DNA of 9,796 nucleotides, from assembly GCA_029940715.1 (NCBI GenBank), contig JAPYTU010000054.1, positions 1 through 9,796 on the forward strand. Direction: 5' to 3'. The stretch comes from Cytophagales bacterium (lineage in GTDB: Bacteria; Bacteroidota; Bacteroidia; Cytophagales; MED-G16). The notes under the pieces were generated by a model that searched no databases, had not been told where the DNA came from, and worked only from the letters and a program-made list of their open reading frames with translations. Position numbers and translations under genes: made by a program. This document shows, one piece after another, positions 1 through 6,693 of this stretch (its first letter is position 1; every line of letters begins with the position of its first letter).

Positions 1-112
1 TTGGAAGTAAATCATCATCATCACCACAACTTATAAAAAAAGATGATCCTAGACTTGCAAAAAGCGCTGAAGATCCAGCTGTTTTTAAAAATTCTCTTCT
101 TTTATTTTTCAT
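1..112 (-). CDS. Tat-exported lipoprotein, N-terminus only (partial)
   Basis: Only the first 37 codons are in the window; the gene runs off the left edge. The start is the ATG at 112-110, 28 bp after the stop of the DUF5916 gene, so the two are probably cotranscribed. Residues 4-10 read KRREFLK, a close match to the twin-arginine motif (S/T)RRxFLK. A short hydrophobic stretch follows (about 16-27), then a lipobox-like FISC with Cys29. Directly after the cysteine comes Gly and four Asp. Tat lipoproteins fold and often load a cofactor in the cytoplasm before export. An acidic patch just after the lipidated cysteine resembles the lipoprotein export signal described for surface lipoproteins of Bacteroidota. 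Together these predict a folded surface or outer-membrane lipoprotein. The mature domain is outside the window, so no enzymatic function can be given. Confidence 0.8.
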   Translation of the reverse strand, partial: MKNKRREFLKTAGSSALFASLGSSFFISCGDDDDLLP

Positions 113-140
113 AATTTTTCTTAAAAATACTTTTTTATTT

Positions 141-2348
141 TTATAAACTAATTAGATATTGAAATTTTATAAAAAATTGAGAATTATTCAAAAAATAACT
201 ATCATCATGATTTAAAAAGTTTTGATTACCACCAACATAAAATATAGTGAATGGATTAGGATTCCATTCGAAGAGAGGTTGAATATAGAAAGAGTCAGTA
301 AAATTATTAAATTCTGAAGTTAATCTAATTCCTAAAGATTTATTGAATTGATATTTAGTATTTAATCTGTAGATATAACCTTTAAAGTAAAAGTCATTAT
401 TTTCAATATTTTTTAATCTAGAAAAATTAATTGAATTAGATATAGAAAAATTGTTATTCACCTGAAATCTTATGTTAGTAAAAAATACTACCTCTCTACC
501 AATTTTTGGGTTATCTGCGTTGTAAGCAATATCTTTTCCAAAATTCAACATAGAATGAAATGATATTAGTTCAATAGGATTACTTCTAACAAATATTTTA
601 TTAGTACCATAAGATTTAAATTCATTATCTAAATATCTTTTAAATGCATCAAAATCATACGTGTAAGTTAGATTTGTATTGCCTTTTAATTCAGCTTTAA
701 ATATTCCATCAATACTAACTACTTCTAATTGATTGTTGAAGTTGTGTAGGATGTCAGATTTTATTCCATAAGAAGTCTTTTTTACAAAATTTTTATCATT
801 ATACTTTTCGTATCCTTGATAAAATGTTAACCATTTTCTATCATTTTTTACTACAAATCCAACATCAGCTCTATATTTAGGATCAATATATTTATAACCT
901 AAGTAGGTTCTCCAATTTTCTGTACTTCTTAGAAATCCCAAGTACATAGCAGAACCATTAAATTTTTCACCATCTAATTTAATCGAATATTCATCAAAAC
1001 TATCTTCTGATTCTACCCAGTTTGTATTGGGTTCTAAGTTATAATTTTTTATTAAATCAAAGTAAACTCTGATATTTTTTGTAATTTGAAATAGGCCATC
1101 AAAACCAAATAAATTTCCATAACCACCTCCTTCATAATATCTACTTGTAGAAATCATTCCTAATTTTGATCCATTTTTAAAGAGTCTTTGGTATCTAAAT
1201 ACATTGACAAGACTTTTTCCTCCTTCTCCAAAGTAAGAACGATCATTTCCAGCAATTAAGTAAGGTGAATTATTATCTAACGCTGATAATAAGAAAAATC
1301 TTGATTTTTTACCTTGATTAAGAAGTTTTGCAGCAAAAATCGGATCATTAATAGATCTTGAATAGAAGGGTTGCAAGTCTTCAGAATTTAACTTAAGTAT
1401 GTCGGTTCCTTTATTAAAGAATGGTCTTTTTTCAGGATAAATAAGAGTGTAGGATGAATTAATATCAATTTTTGTTACATCAGCTTCTATCTGTGAAAAA
1501 TCTGGATTTATTGTTAATTCTAGAGATAGGCTTTTTGACAATTCTGCATTTATACCAATACCAACATCTGCTTTTAGTTTCTCATAGTTTAATTTTTTTT
1601 CACCTGAATCTGATGTCCCAGAAATATTACTCGAAATATAAGGTAGTAACTCTATTTTTTTTTCTATTTTAATGTTTTTAAAGATTACTTCATCTTTATT
1701 CTGACAAGTGACACATGGATTATCTCTATCATTTTTTGAGCTCTGAATCATATAATCTTTATATTTTCTAAATAAATGAAATTTCCATTTTTGATTATTG
1801 CCATTTGGAAAAGGAATTGAAGAAAATGGAATTTTTATTTCTACAAAAAAAGAATTTCCACTTATGGTTCCTGTTGACTCATATTCTGTATCGAAAGCAG
1901 GATCATATCTTTTCTCTTCTTCAATCGTATTTAACATCCGAATATCATATTGTGAGCCATAGGCATTTGATCCTAGAAAAATATTATTTCTAGCATCACC
2001 ATACGTATCTAAGTTAATACCTATTGCATCATCATTCCAAAATCCATCTTCATCTCTTTTACGAATAGAAGCTCTAATAGCTTCTTTAGATTCTGCTCTG
2101 AATCCGATATAAATATATTTTTTTGAGTATAATATATAGCCTGTTGTTTTTACTATAGGCTTTATGTTATTTCCAGGTTTTGTTTCATAATTTAGTGGCA
2201 CTACTGTTGCATTTTTCCATTCTTCATTATTTAAAACTCCATCCAAAGTTATTTGATTATCCAGTATTTGTAATGGTTCATATATATTTTGACCATTAAG
2301 ATTGTTAATAATGAAAAACAGAAATAAAATGAATATAAGATGCTTCAT
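141..2348 (-). CDS. DUF5916 / CBM9-like domain outer-membrane protein
   Basis: 735 residues, apparently full length. Residues 1-20 are a signal peptide (MKHL, then a run of I/F/L, ending LNGQ). Residues about 25-225 resemble the family 9 carbohydrate-binding-like domain that opens these proteins, with the typical LDGVLNNEEW and WNDDAIGINLD stretches. From about 235 to the end is the DUF5916 region, recognised by NPDFSQIEAD (281-290) followed by PEKRPFF (305-311). It then runs as alternating polar/aromatic strands typical of an outer-membrane beta-barrel, ending FIKFQYLISL. The family is widespread in Bacteroidota, usually annotated only by domain, and its role is unproven; sugar or polymer binding at the surface is an inference from the N-terminal fold. 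An unusual CVTC pair sits at Cys212/Cys215, at the junction of the two regions. The gene is transcribed away from the AGMO-like gene and lies just upstream of a Tat lipoprotein gene. The family call is firm; the function is not. Confidence 0.9.
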   Translation of the reverse strand: MKHLIFILFLFFIINNLNGQNIYEPLQILDNQITLDGVLNNEEWKNATVVPLNYETKPGNNIKPIVKTTGYILYSKKYIYIGFRAESKEAIRASIRKRDEDGFWNDDAIGINLDTYGDARNNIFLGSNAYGSQYDIRMLNTIEEEKRYDPAFDTEYESTGTISGNSFFVEIKIPFSSIPFPNGNNQKWKFHLFRKYKDYMIQSSKNDRDNPCVTCQNKDEVIFKNIKIEKKIELLPYISSNISGTSDSGEKKLNYEKLKADVGIGINAELSKSLSLELTINPDFSQIEADVTKIDINSSYTLIYPEKRPFFNKGTDILKLNSEDLQPFYSRSINDPIFAAKLLNQGKKSRFFLLSALDNNSPYLIAGNDRSYFGEGGKSLVNVFRYQRLFKNGSKLGMISTSRYYEGGGYGNLFGFDGLFQITKNIRVYFDLIKNYNLEPNTNWVESEDSFDEYSIKLDGEKFNGSAMYLGFLRSTENWRTYLGYKYIDPKYRADVGFVVKNDRKWLTFYQGYEKYNDKNFVKKTSYGIKSDILHNFNNQLEVVSIDGIFKAELKGNTNLTYTYDFDAFKRYLDNEFKSYGTNKIFVRSNPIELISFHSMLNFGKDIAYNADNPKIGREVVFFTNIRFQVNNNFSISNSINFSRLKNIENNDFYFKGYIYRLNTKYQFNKSLGIRLTSEFNNFTDSFYIQPLFEWNPNPFTIFYVGGNQNFLNHDDSYFLNNSQFFIKFQYLISL

Positions 2349-2357
2349 TTTTAATAA

Positions 2358-2367
2358 TTCACGTGAA
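2358..2367. promoter_or_regulatory. 10-bp palindrome TTCACGTGAA upstream of the DUF5916 gene
   Basis: A perfect palindrome with a CACGTG core lies 9 bp before the DUF5916 start codon, in the divergent gap between that gene and the AGMO-like gene. It stands out because the surrounding bases are almost all A or T. Its place in the 5' leader would suit an operator, but a 10-bp palindrome can arise by chance and no bound regulator can be named. Confidence 0.2.
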
Positions 2368-2370
2368 GTT

Positions 2371-2400
2371 AAATAAAATGAAATAAAATAAAACGAAATA
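2371..2400. repeat. Three tandem 10-bp A-rich units
   Basis: Three consecutive 10-bp units read AAATAAAATG, AAATAAAATA and AAACGAAATA. They fill the middle of the 111-bp divergent gap between the DUF5916 gene and the AGMO-like gene. The period is close to one helical turn, so the A-tracts would be in phase and could bend the DNA or act as an upstream activating element for either promoter. The role is inference, and simple low-complexity expansion is an alternative. Confidence 0.4.
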
Positions 2401-2447
2401 TTTATTCATTAGATGCTTTTAAGATTAATTTCTTTCAATAAAAAAAT

Positions 2448-2455
2448 TAAATTTG
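2448..2455 (+). promoter_or_regulatory. Candidate Bacteroidota -7 box (TAAATTTG) of the AGMO-like gene
   Basis: TAAATTTG fits the Bacteroidota -7 consensus TAnnTTTG and ends 4 bp before the ATG at 2460. A transcript from it would begin at or next to the start codon, so it would be leaderless or nearly so. No clear TTG -33 element is visible at the usual spacing, so a chance match in AT-rich DNA is possible. Confidence 0.35.
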
Positions 2456-2459
2456 TTAG

Positions 2460-3728
2460 ATGCCTACTTACTATATAACAACATTAAATATTATTATTCC
2501 AATATTTGTAGTTCTAATTTTATTGGAAATATTTTATGCTAATATTATTAATAAATCATTTGTTATTAGGAGTATGGATACTCTTTCAAGCCTTTGCTCT
2601 GGTTTGACTAACGTTATTAGGGATGTTCTAGGATTAACGATTATAATAGTATCATATAGTTTCATGGTGGATAATTTTGCTTTATTTACTATTAAGACTA
2701 CTTGGATTACCTATGTCGTTGCTTTTATAGGTATAGATTTTGCAGGGTATTGGGTTCATAGAATTAATCATAGTATTAATTATTTTTGGAATCATCATAT
2801 TGTTCATCATAGTAGTGAAGAATTTAATTTAGCATGTGCTTTAAGGCAGTCAATTTCTAATTTTTTTTCTTTAACATTTGTTTTTTTAATTCCCACAGCT
2901 ATTGTAGGAGTACCAGCAGAAGTAATTACGTTTTTAGCTCCTCTACATCTTTTTGCTCAGTATTGGTATCATACTAGACTTATTGGAAAGCTTGGTTTTT
3001 TAGAATATATTTTAGTAACTCCATCTCATCATAGAGTTCATCATGCTATTAATAAAGAGTATTTAGATAAAAATCTTTCTCAAATATTTATTTTTTGGGA
3101 TAAGCTATTTGGTACTTTTCAAAAAGAGTTAAATGAAGTGCCTCCAGTTTATGGTGTTAAAAGACCAGTTAGATCTTGGAATCCAATTTTTATAAATTTT
3201 ACCCATTTAATGGTATTAATTAAAGATGCTTGGAAAACAAATAATTGGTATGATAAATTGAGAATATGGTTTATGCCTACGGGATGGAGACCAAAAGATG
3301 TAGAAAATGAGTTTCCTATAGTTTCTATAGATTCATCAAATGATTATGAAAAATATTATCCTAATTTATCCTTGAAATTACAGATTTGGTCTTGGATACA
3401 ATATACATTGGTTTTTTGTTTTATGATGTATTTTATAAATAACCTTCACAGAATTAGTTTTGTTGAGGGTATTCAATATGCTGTTTTTTTATATGTTTCT
3501 ATTTATGGTTTAACTAGTCTTATGGATCAGGATTCCTATGCATGGATTTTTGAAATAGGAAAATCTTTGTTCGGTTTTGTATTAATAATTTTTTATGGGG
3601 ACTGGTTTTTTATAAGTACCTATTCAGATTATGCAATAACACTATTGCAAATTTATTTTGCAAGTTCATCTACTATTGTACTTTATTTTTCTTTTTATGA
3701 GAAAAAACTAATTCCTGTTACTAATTAA
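2460..3728 (+). CDS. Sterol desaturase / fatty acid hydroxylase family protein, alkylglycerol monooxygenase-like
   Basis: 422-residue multi-pass membrane protein of the fatty acid hydroxylase superfamily. The di-iron histidine boxes are all present: HRINH (100-104), HHIVHH (112-117) and HHRVHH (190-195), with His163 and His171 between them. The text around the boxes matches alkylglycerol monooxygenase (AGMO, TMEM195) more than sterol desaturases: SSEEFNLACALRQS (118-131), a YWYHTRLIGKLG segment (168-179), TPSHHRVHH, then DKLFGTF (214-220). AGMO uses tetrahydrobiopterin and O2 to hydroxylate alkyl-glycerol ethers, which then fall apart into aldehyde and glycerol; whether this bacterial relative shares that substrate is unknown. 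Hydrophobic spans lie near 8-28, 52-70, 82-98, 133-160 and, after a soluble stretch, at about 309-325, 335-352, 365-385 and 390-411. The size is close to AGMO. The start fits the first membrane span; the next Met (39) would delete it. The stop is one base from the pruA stop on the other strand. Confidence 0.88.
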   Translation: MPTYYITTLNIIIPIFVVLILLEIFYANIINKSFVIRSMDTLSSLCSGLTNVIRDVLGLTIIIVSYSFMVDNFALFTIKTTWITYVVAFIGIDFAGYWVHRINHSINYFWNHHIVHHSSEEFNLACALRQSISNFFSLTFVFLIPTAIVGVPAEVITFLAPLHLFAQYWYHTRLIGKLGFLEYILVTPSHHRVHHAINKEYLDKNLSQIFIFWDKLFGTFQKELNEVPPVYGVKRPVRSWNPIFINFTHLMVLIKDAWKTNNWYDKLRIWFMPTGWRPKDVENEFPIVSIDSSNDYEKYYPNLSLKLQIWSWIQYTLVFCFMMYFINNLHRISFVEGIQYAVFLYVSIYGLTSLMDQDSYAWIFEIGKSLFGFVLIIFYGDWFFISTYSDYAITLLQIYFASSSTIVLYFSFYEKKLIPVTN

Positions 3729-3729
3729 A

Positions 3730-5361
3730 TTATTTCTCATTCATAAAAGGATACCTATAGTTAGTTGGACTTTCAAATACCTCTTTTGTTGTTCTTGGTG
3801 ATACCCATCTTAATAGATTTAGATAAGAACCTGCTTTATCATTGGTTCCGGATGCTCTACTTCCTCCAAATGGTTGCTGACCAACAACTGCACCAGTAGG
3901 TTTATCATTTATATAAAAATTTCCAGCAGCATATTCTAATTTTTTATTAGCTAAATTTATTGCATCTTTTTCTTTGGCGAAAACGGCTCCTGTTAGTGCA
4001 TAAGGAGATGTGTTATTAACCAAATCAAGTGTTTCTTCATATTTTTCTTTATCGTAAATATGAATGGTAACTATAGGGCCAAAAATTTCTTCACACATTA
4101 GTTTACTTTTTGGATTCGAAGATAAAAATATTGTCGGTTCAATATAATATCCGTCAGATTTGTCATAATTCCCTCCTATTAAAAGTTCATGATCATTATC
4201 TTTCTTAGCAAAATCAATGTATGAAGTTATATTATCAAAAGCTTTTTCATCGATTACTGCATTTACAAAATTTGTGAAATCTTCTGGATCACCCATTTTT
4301 ATAGTTGAAAGTTCATTTAATAGATTTTCTTTAATAGGTTCCCATAAATTATTAGGTATATATACTCTAGATGGCGCACTACATTTTTGTCCTTGAAATT
4401 CAAATCCTCCTCTAATGATTGCCGTTGAAATTGCGAGAAAATCAGCAGATTCATGTGCAATAATAAAGTCTTTTCCACCTGTCTCTCCTACAATTCTCGG
4501 ATAAGACTTATAATTACTAATATTGTCACCTATTTCTTTCCAAAAATTTTGAAAAACATTTGTACTTCCTGTAAAATGAATACCACCAAAGTCTGGATGT
4601 TTAAATATAATATCTCCAGCTGTTTTACCATCTGTATGAATGAGGTTTATGACACCATTAGGTAAACCTGCTTCTTTAAAAACTTTCATTATAATATCAG
4701 CAGAATAAATTTGTGTTCGAGATGCTTTCCAGACAACTGTATTGCCCATTAATGCAACACTAGAGCATAAATTTCCAGCAATAGAAGTAAAATTAAAAGG
4801 ACTAAGAGCAAAAACAAATCCTTCTAATGGTCTATAGTCTAAAGAGTTTTTCATTCCTTCAGGAGATAGAGGTTGCTCTTCATTTATTTTACTCATATAA
4901 TATGGATTAAATCTTAAAAAATCAATCAGCTCACAAGCTGCATCGACTTCTGCTTGAAATATATTTTTTGATTGTCCAAGCATTGTTGTAGCATTAATTT
5001 TAGCTCTATATGGACCAGCAATTAAATCAGCAGCTTTAAGAAAAATTTTTGCTCTTTTAACAGCACCTAGTGCATTCCAACTTTTTTTAGCACTCATAGC
5101 AGCTTTAATTGCTAAATGAACGTGAGAGGTATCTCCATGATTATAACAGCCTAAGGTATGATTATGATTATGGGGAGGTGATATTCTAATTTTATTATCA
5201 GTTCTTATCTCTTTACCATTTATATACATTGGAATATCTACTTCTTTACTTTTAAAATCATTTAATACTTTTTTTAGCTCTTTTTTTTCTTTTGATCCAG
5301 GAGAATAATTTAAAATAGGTTCATTAATAGGTATTGATATTTTAAAAATTTCTTTATTCAT
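3730..5361 (-). CDS. pruA: L-glutamate gamma-semialdehyde dehydrogenase (1-pyrroline-5-carboxylate dehydrogenase)
   Basis: Monofunctional P5C dehydrogenase of the aldehyde dehydrogenase superfamily. It oxidises glutamate semialdehyde (in equilibrium with pyrroline-5-carboxylate) to glutamate with NAD+, the second step of proline breakdown, in the cytoplasm. At 543 residues it is full length for the stand-alone P5CDH type. Visible hallmarks are SPFNF with the oxyanion Asn190, FTGST (263-267) of the NAD-binding fold, VGETGGKD with general-base Glu293, EFQGQKCS with nucleophile Cys327, EEIFGP (424-429), and the C-terminal NDKPTGAVVGQQPFGG stretch (485-500) typical of P5CDH. No proline dehydrogenase domain is fused and no putA/prodh gene is in the window, so the first step must be encoded elsewhere. 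It is convergent with the AGMO-like gene and divergent from the gene at about 5480; an 88-bp gap upstream carries a palindrome that could be an operator. All catalytic residues are intact. Confidence 0.96.
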   Translation of the reverse strand: MNKEIFKISIPINEPILNYSPGSKEKKELKKVLNDFKSKEVDIPMYINGKEIRTDNKIRISPPHNHNHTLGCYNHGDTSHVHLAIKAAMSAKKSWNALGAVKRAKIFLKAADLIAGPYRAKINATTMLGQSKNIFQAEVDAACELIDFLRFNPYYMSKINEEQPLSPEGMKNSLDYRPLEGFVFALSPFNFTSIAGNLCSSVALMGNTVVWKASRTQIYSADIIMKVFKEAGLPNGVINLIHTDGKTAGDIIFKHPDFGGIHFTGSTNVFQNFWKEIGDNISNYKSYPRIVGETGGKDFIIAHESADFLAISTAIIRGGFEFQGQKCSAPSRVYIPNNLWEPIKENLLNELSTIKMGDPEDFTNFVNAVIDEKAFDNITSYIDFAKKDNDHELLIGGNYDKSDGYYIEPTIFLSSNPKSKLMCEEIFGPIVTIHIYDKEKYEETLDLVNNTSPYALTGAVFAKEKDAINLANKKLEYAAGNFYINDKPTGAVVGQQPFGGSRASGTNDKAGSYLNLLRWVSPRTTKEVFESPTNYRYPFMNEK

Positions 5362-5395
5362 GAGTTTGTAGTTTTAAATATTTATTTGTTAAATC

Positions 5396-5407
5396 TTGTT
5401 ATAACAA
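5396..5407. promoter_or_regulatory. 12-bp palindrome TTGTTATAACAA in the pruA divergent region
   Basis: A perfect 12-bp inverted repeat lies 34 bp upstream of the pruA start codon, in the gap shared with the divergent surface-protein gene. On the minus strand it follows directly on, and overlaps the end of, TAAAATTG (5412-5405), a one-mismatch match to the TAnnTTTG -7 box. A protein bound here would cover the putative pruA start of transcription. Operator function is inference; the palindrome is rich in A and T, and chance cannot be excluded. Confidence 0.3.
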
Positions 5408-5414
5408 TTTTATG

Positions 5415-5448
5415 TTTGTGTAAAGAACATTTTTATTAATTAATTTTG
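5415..5448 (+). promoter_or_regulatory. Bacteroidota-type promoter (TTTG, 22 bp, TAATTTTG)
   Basis: TTTG at 5415-5418 is followed after 22 bp by TAATTTTG at 5441-5448, a full match to the Bacteroidota -33/-7 consensus TTTG...TAnnTTTG. Transcription should begin a few bases after 5448, around 5452-5456. This falls past the ATG at 5450, which argues that the translated start is the ATG pair at 5480/5483. Confidence 0.6.
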
Positions 5449-5479
5449 CATGATATTTAAAATTAGTAACATTTTATAT

Positions 5480-6124
5480 ATGATGGTAAGAAATAGCTTT
5501 CTAATAATTTTTTTATTAATTAATATTTCATTTTACTCTCATGATTTATTTTCACAGGGTCAAAATAAAATTATTCAATTATCTGGAGTGGTAGTAGGTG
5601 AAGATAGTATTTCTGGAGTAGGAGGAGTTCATATATATGTTCCAGCAGCGGGTAGAGGAACAACTTCAAATCCATATGGCTATTTTGCAATGCCTGTACT
5701 TGCTTCAGATAGTATTATTGTAAGTGCTGTAGGTTATCAAAAGCAAAATTTTATTATGCCTGGTGATAAAGGTGAATCGGTAACTTTAATTATAGAATTA
5801 AAACCAGATACAACAATTTTACCAGAACTTGAAATTTTTCCTTATCCAACTGAGGATTTATTTAAAAAAGCAGTTTTAGCAATAGAATTACCTAATAGAA
5901 AAGATTTAGAAAATCTTGATAAATCCTTAAATAAGGATATGTTAAGAAAAATGTATGCAAATCAACCTATGAGTGCTAATATGAATTATAAGTATTTTAT
6001 GGACCAACAAATGTTGTCAACTTCTCAAAAATATCAATTACCATCAAATCCTTTATTGAATCCTTTTGCATGGGTAAAATTTATAAAGGCAATTAAAAGA
6101 GGGGATTTTAAAAAGAAAGATTAA
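5480..6124 (+). CDS. Secreted carboxypeptidase-like regulatory domain protein
   Basis: The frame is open from an ATG at 5450, but the promoter -7 box ends at 5448, so I place the start at the ATG-ATG pair 5480/5483. This also gives a cleaner signal peptide: MMVRNS, a hydrophobic run, then a polar region ending near FSQGQ. Next comes one carboxypeptidase-regulatory-like beta-sandwich: the LSGVVV strand, then GVHIYV, GRGTTSNPYGYF, and DSIIVSAVGYQ ending in a strand with LIIELKP. This fold also opens SusC/TonB-dependent receptors, but here no plug or barrel follows. Instead there is a 105-residue tail beginning LPELEIFPYP, then Lys-rich and helical, ending in a basic KRGDFKKKD. Proteins of this build are common in Bacteroidota, and their function is unknown. 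It is likely periplasmic or outer-membrane associated. It diverges from pruA and overlaps the TPR gene on the other strand by 4 nt at its stop. Confidence 0.8.
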   Translation: MMVRNSFLIIFLLINISFYSHDLFSQGQNKIIQLSGVVVGEDSISGVGGVHIYVPAAGRGTTSNPYGYFAMPVLASDSIIVSAVGYQKQNFIMPGDKGESVTLIIELKPDTTILPELEIFPYPTEDLFKKAVLAIELPNRKDLENLDKSLNKDMLRKMYANQPMSANMNYKYFMDQQMLSTSQKYQLPSNPLLNPFAWVKFIKAIKRGDFKKKD

Positions 6125-6600
6125 TTACAGTTTGTTTCTATCATTTTTAAATTAATATTTTTTTTATCTAGTAAAATGGATTTATTCCAATCAAGACAAG
6201 CCTGCTCATAATTTTCTAGATCATAATTAATAGTTCCTCTGTTAACATAATATTTTGAATTTGTTGGATTTATATTAATGGCTTTATTGAAATCTTCTAA
6301 TGCTTTTTTATTTTTGCCTAAAAGAAAGTATGATAATCCTCTTTCTGAAAAATTTCTATCATTTTTTAAATTTAAAATAATTGCTGAATCATAATAAGTT
6401 ATAGCATTAATATTATTATTTATTAAGGAATATGAGTTGCCTATATAGAAGTAATAATCTTCTGTTTTTATAATTTTTTTATGTTTTAATAAAAATGTAA
6501 TAGTTTTTTTATATTTCCCTTTTTTGTATTTATTAATTCCTTTTTTTAAATAATCTCCTGAGGAATAAAAAGAAAAAACAATAATGATAAAAAATTTCAT
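6121..6600 (-). CDS. Small secreted TPR-repeat protein
   Basis: 159 residues. The N-terminus (MKFF, then IIIVFSFY) looks like a short signal peptide or membrane anchor, so the protein is probably exported. The rest is made of tetratricopeptide repeats: a degenerate unit at about 13-46, then clear units at about 47-80 (YYFYIGNSYSLINNNINAI), 82-115 (RGLSYFLLGKNKKALEDFNKA) and 116-148 (RGTINYDLENYEQACLDWNKS). The ending, with QACLDW and a terminal Cys-Asn, is a form seen in many short TPR proteins of Bacteroidota. TPRs bind partner proteins; no partner can be named. It begins 13 bp downstream of tRNA-Arg and probably shares its transcript. Its stop TAA is embedded in the TTAA that also ends the opposite gene. 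It is unusually rich in Lys, Asn and Ile, as expected from the AT bias. Confidence 0.8.
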   Translation of the reverse strand: MKFFIIIVFSFYSSGDYLKKGINKYKKGKYKKTITFLLKHKKIIKTEDYYFYIGNSYSLINNNINAITYYDSAIILNLKNDRNFSERGLSYFLLGKNKKALEDFNKAININPTNSKYYVNRGTINYDLENYEQACLDWNKSILLDKKNINLKMIETNCN

Positions 6601-6613
6601 AATTTTAGTTTTG

Positions 6614-6685
6614 TAGCCCCGACAAGAATCGAACTTGCATCTAAAGTTTAGGAAACTTCTATTCTATCCATTGAACTACAGGGCT
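6614..6685 (-). tRNA. tRNA-Arg (anticodon CCT)
   Basis: Read on the minus strand, the 72 bases fold into a full cloverleaf. The acceptor stem AGCCCTG pairs with CGGGGCT (one T-G pair) and the discriminator is A. The D stem GTTC pairs with GAAT. The anticodon stem GAAGT pairs with ACTTT around the loop TTCCTAA, giving anticodon CCT, which reads the Arg codon AGG. The T arm GCAAG/CTTGT encloses TTCGATT, and the variable loop has 4 nt. The 3' CCA is not encoded (CAA follows the discriminator), so it must be added after transcription. A TAATTTTG box lies just upstream, and the small TPR gene starts 13 bp downstream. Confidence 0.95.
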
Positions 6686-6693
6686 ATATAAAA

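Noticed and set aside
1472..1993. Open frames on the plus strand (1472-1672 and 1805-1993) opposite the DUF5916 gene
   Set aside because: They lie fully inside a convincing coding gene on the other strand, have low-complexity Leu/Phe-rich translations, and show no domain or start context of their own.
3699..3738. Possible hairpin GAGAAA...TTTCTC spanning the stops of the AGMO-like gene and pruA
   Set aside because: The stem is only 6 bp and AT-rich, the inner part pairs poorly, and no U-tract follows on either strand, so it does not qualify as an intrinsic terminator.
4453..4665. Plus-strand open frame opposite pruA
   Set aside because: It is antisense to the conserved catalytic part of pruA, and its composition is explained by the reverse complement of that gene.
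5450..5479. Upstream ATG at 5450 as the start of the surface-domain protein
   Set aside because: A full-consensus promoter box ends at 5448, placing the likely transcription start after this codon, and the signal peptide is better formed from 5480/5483.
6611..6614. Encoded CCA end on the tRNA
   Set aside because: The bases after the last acceptor pair read ACAA, so CCA is not encoded.
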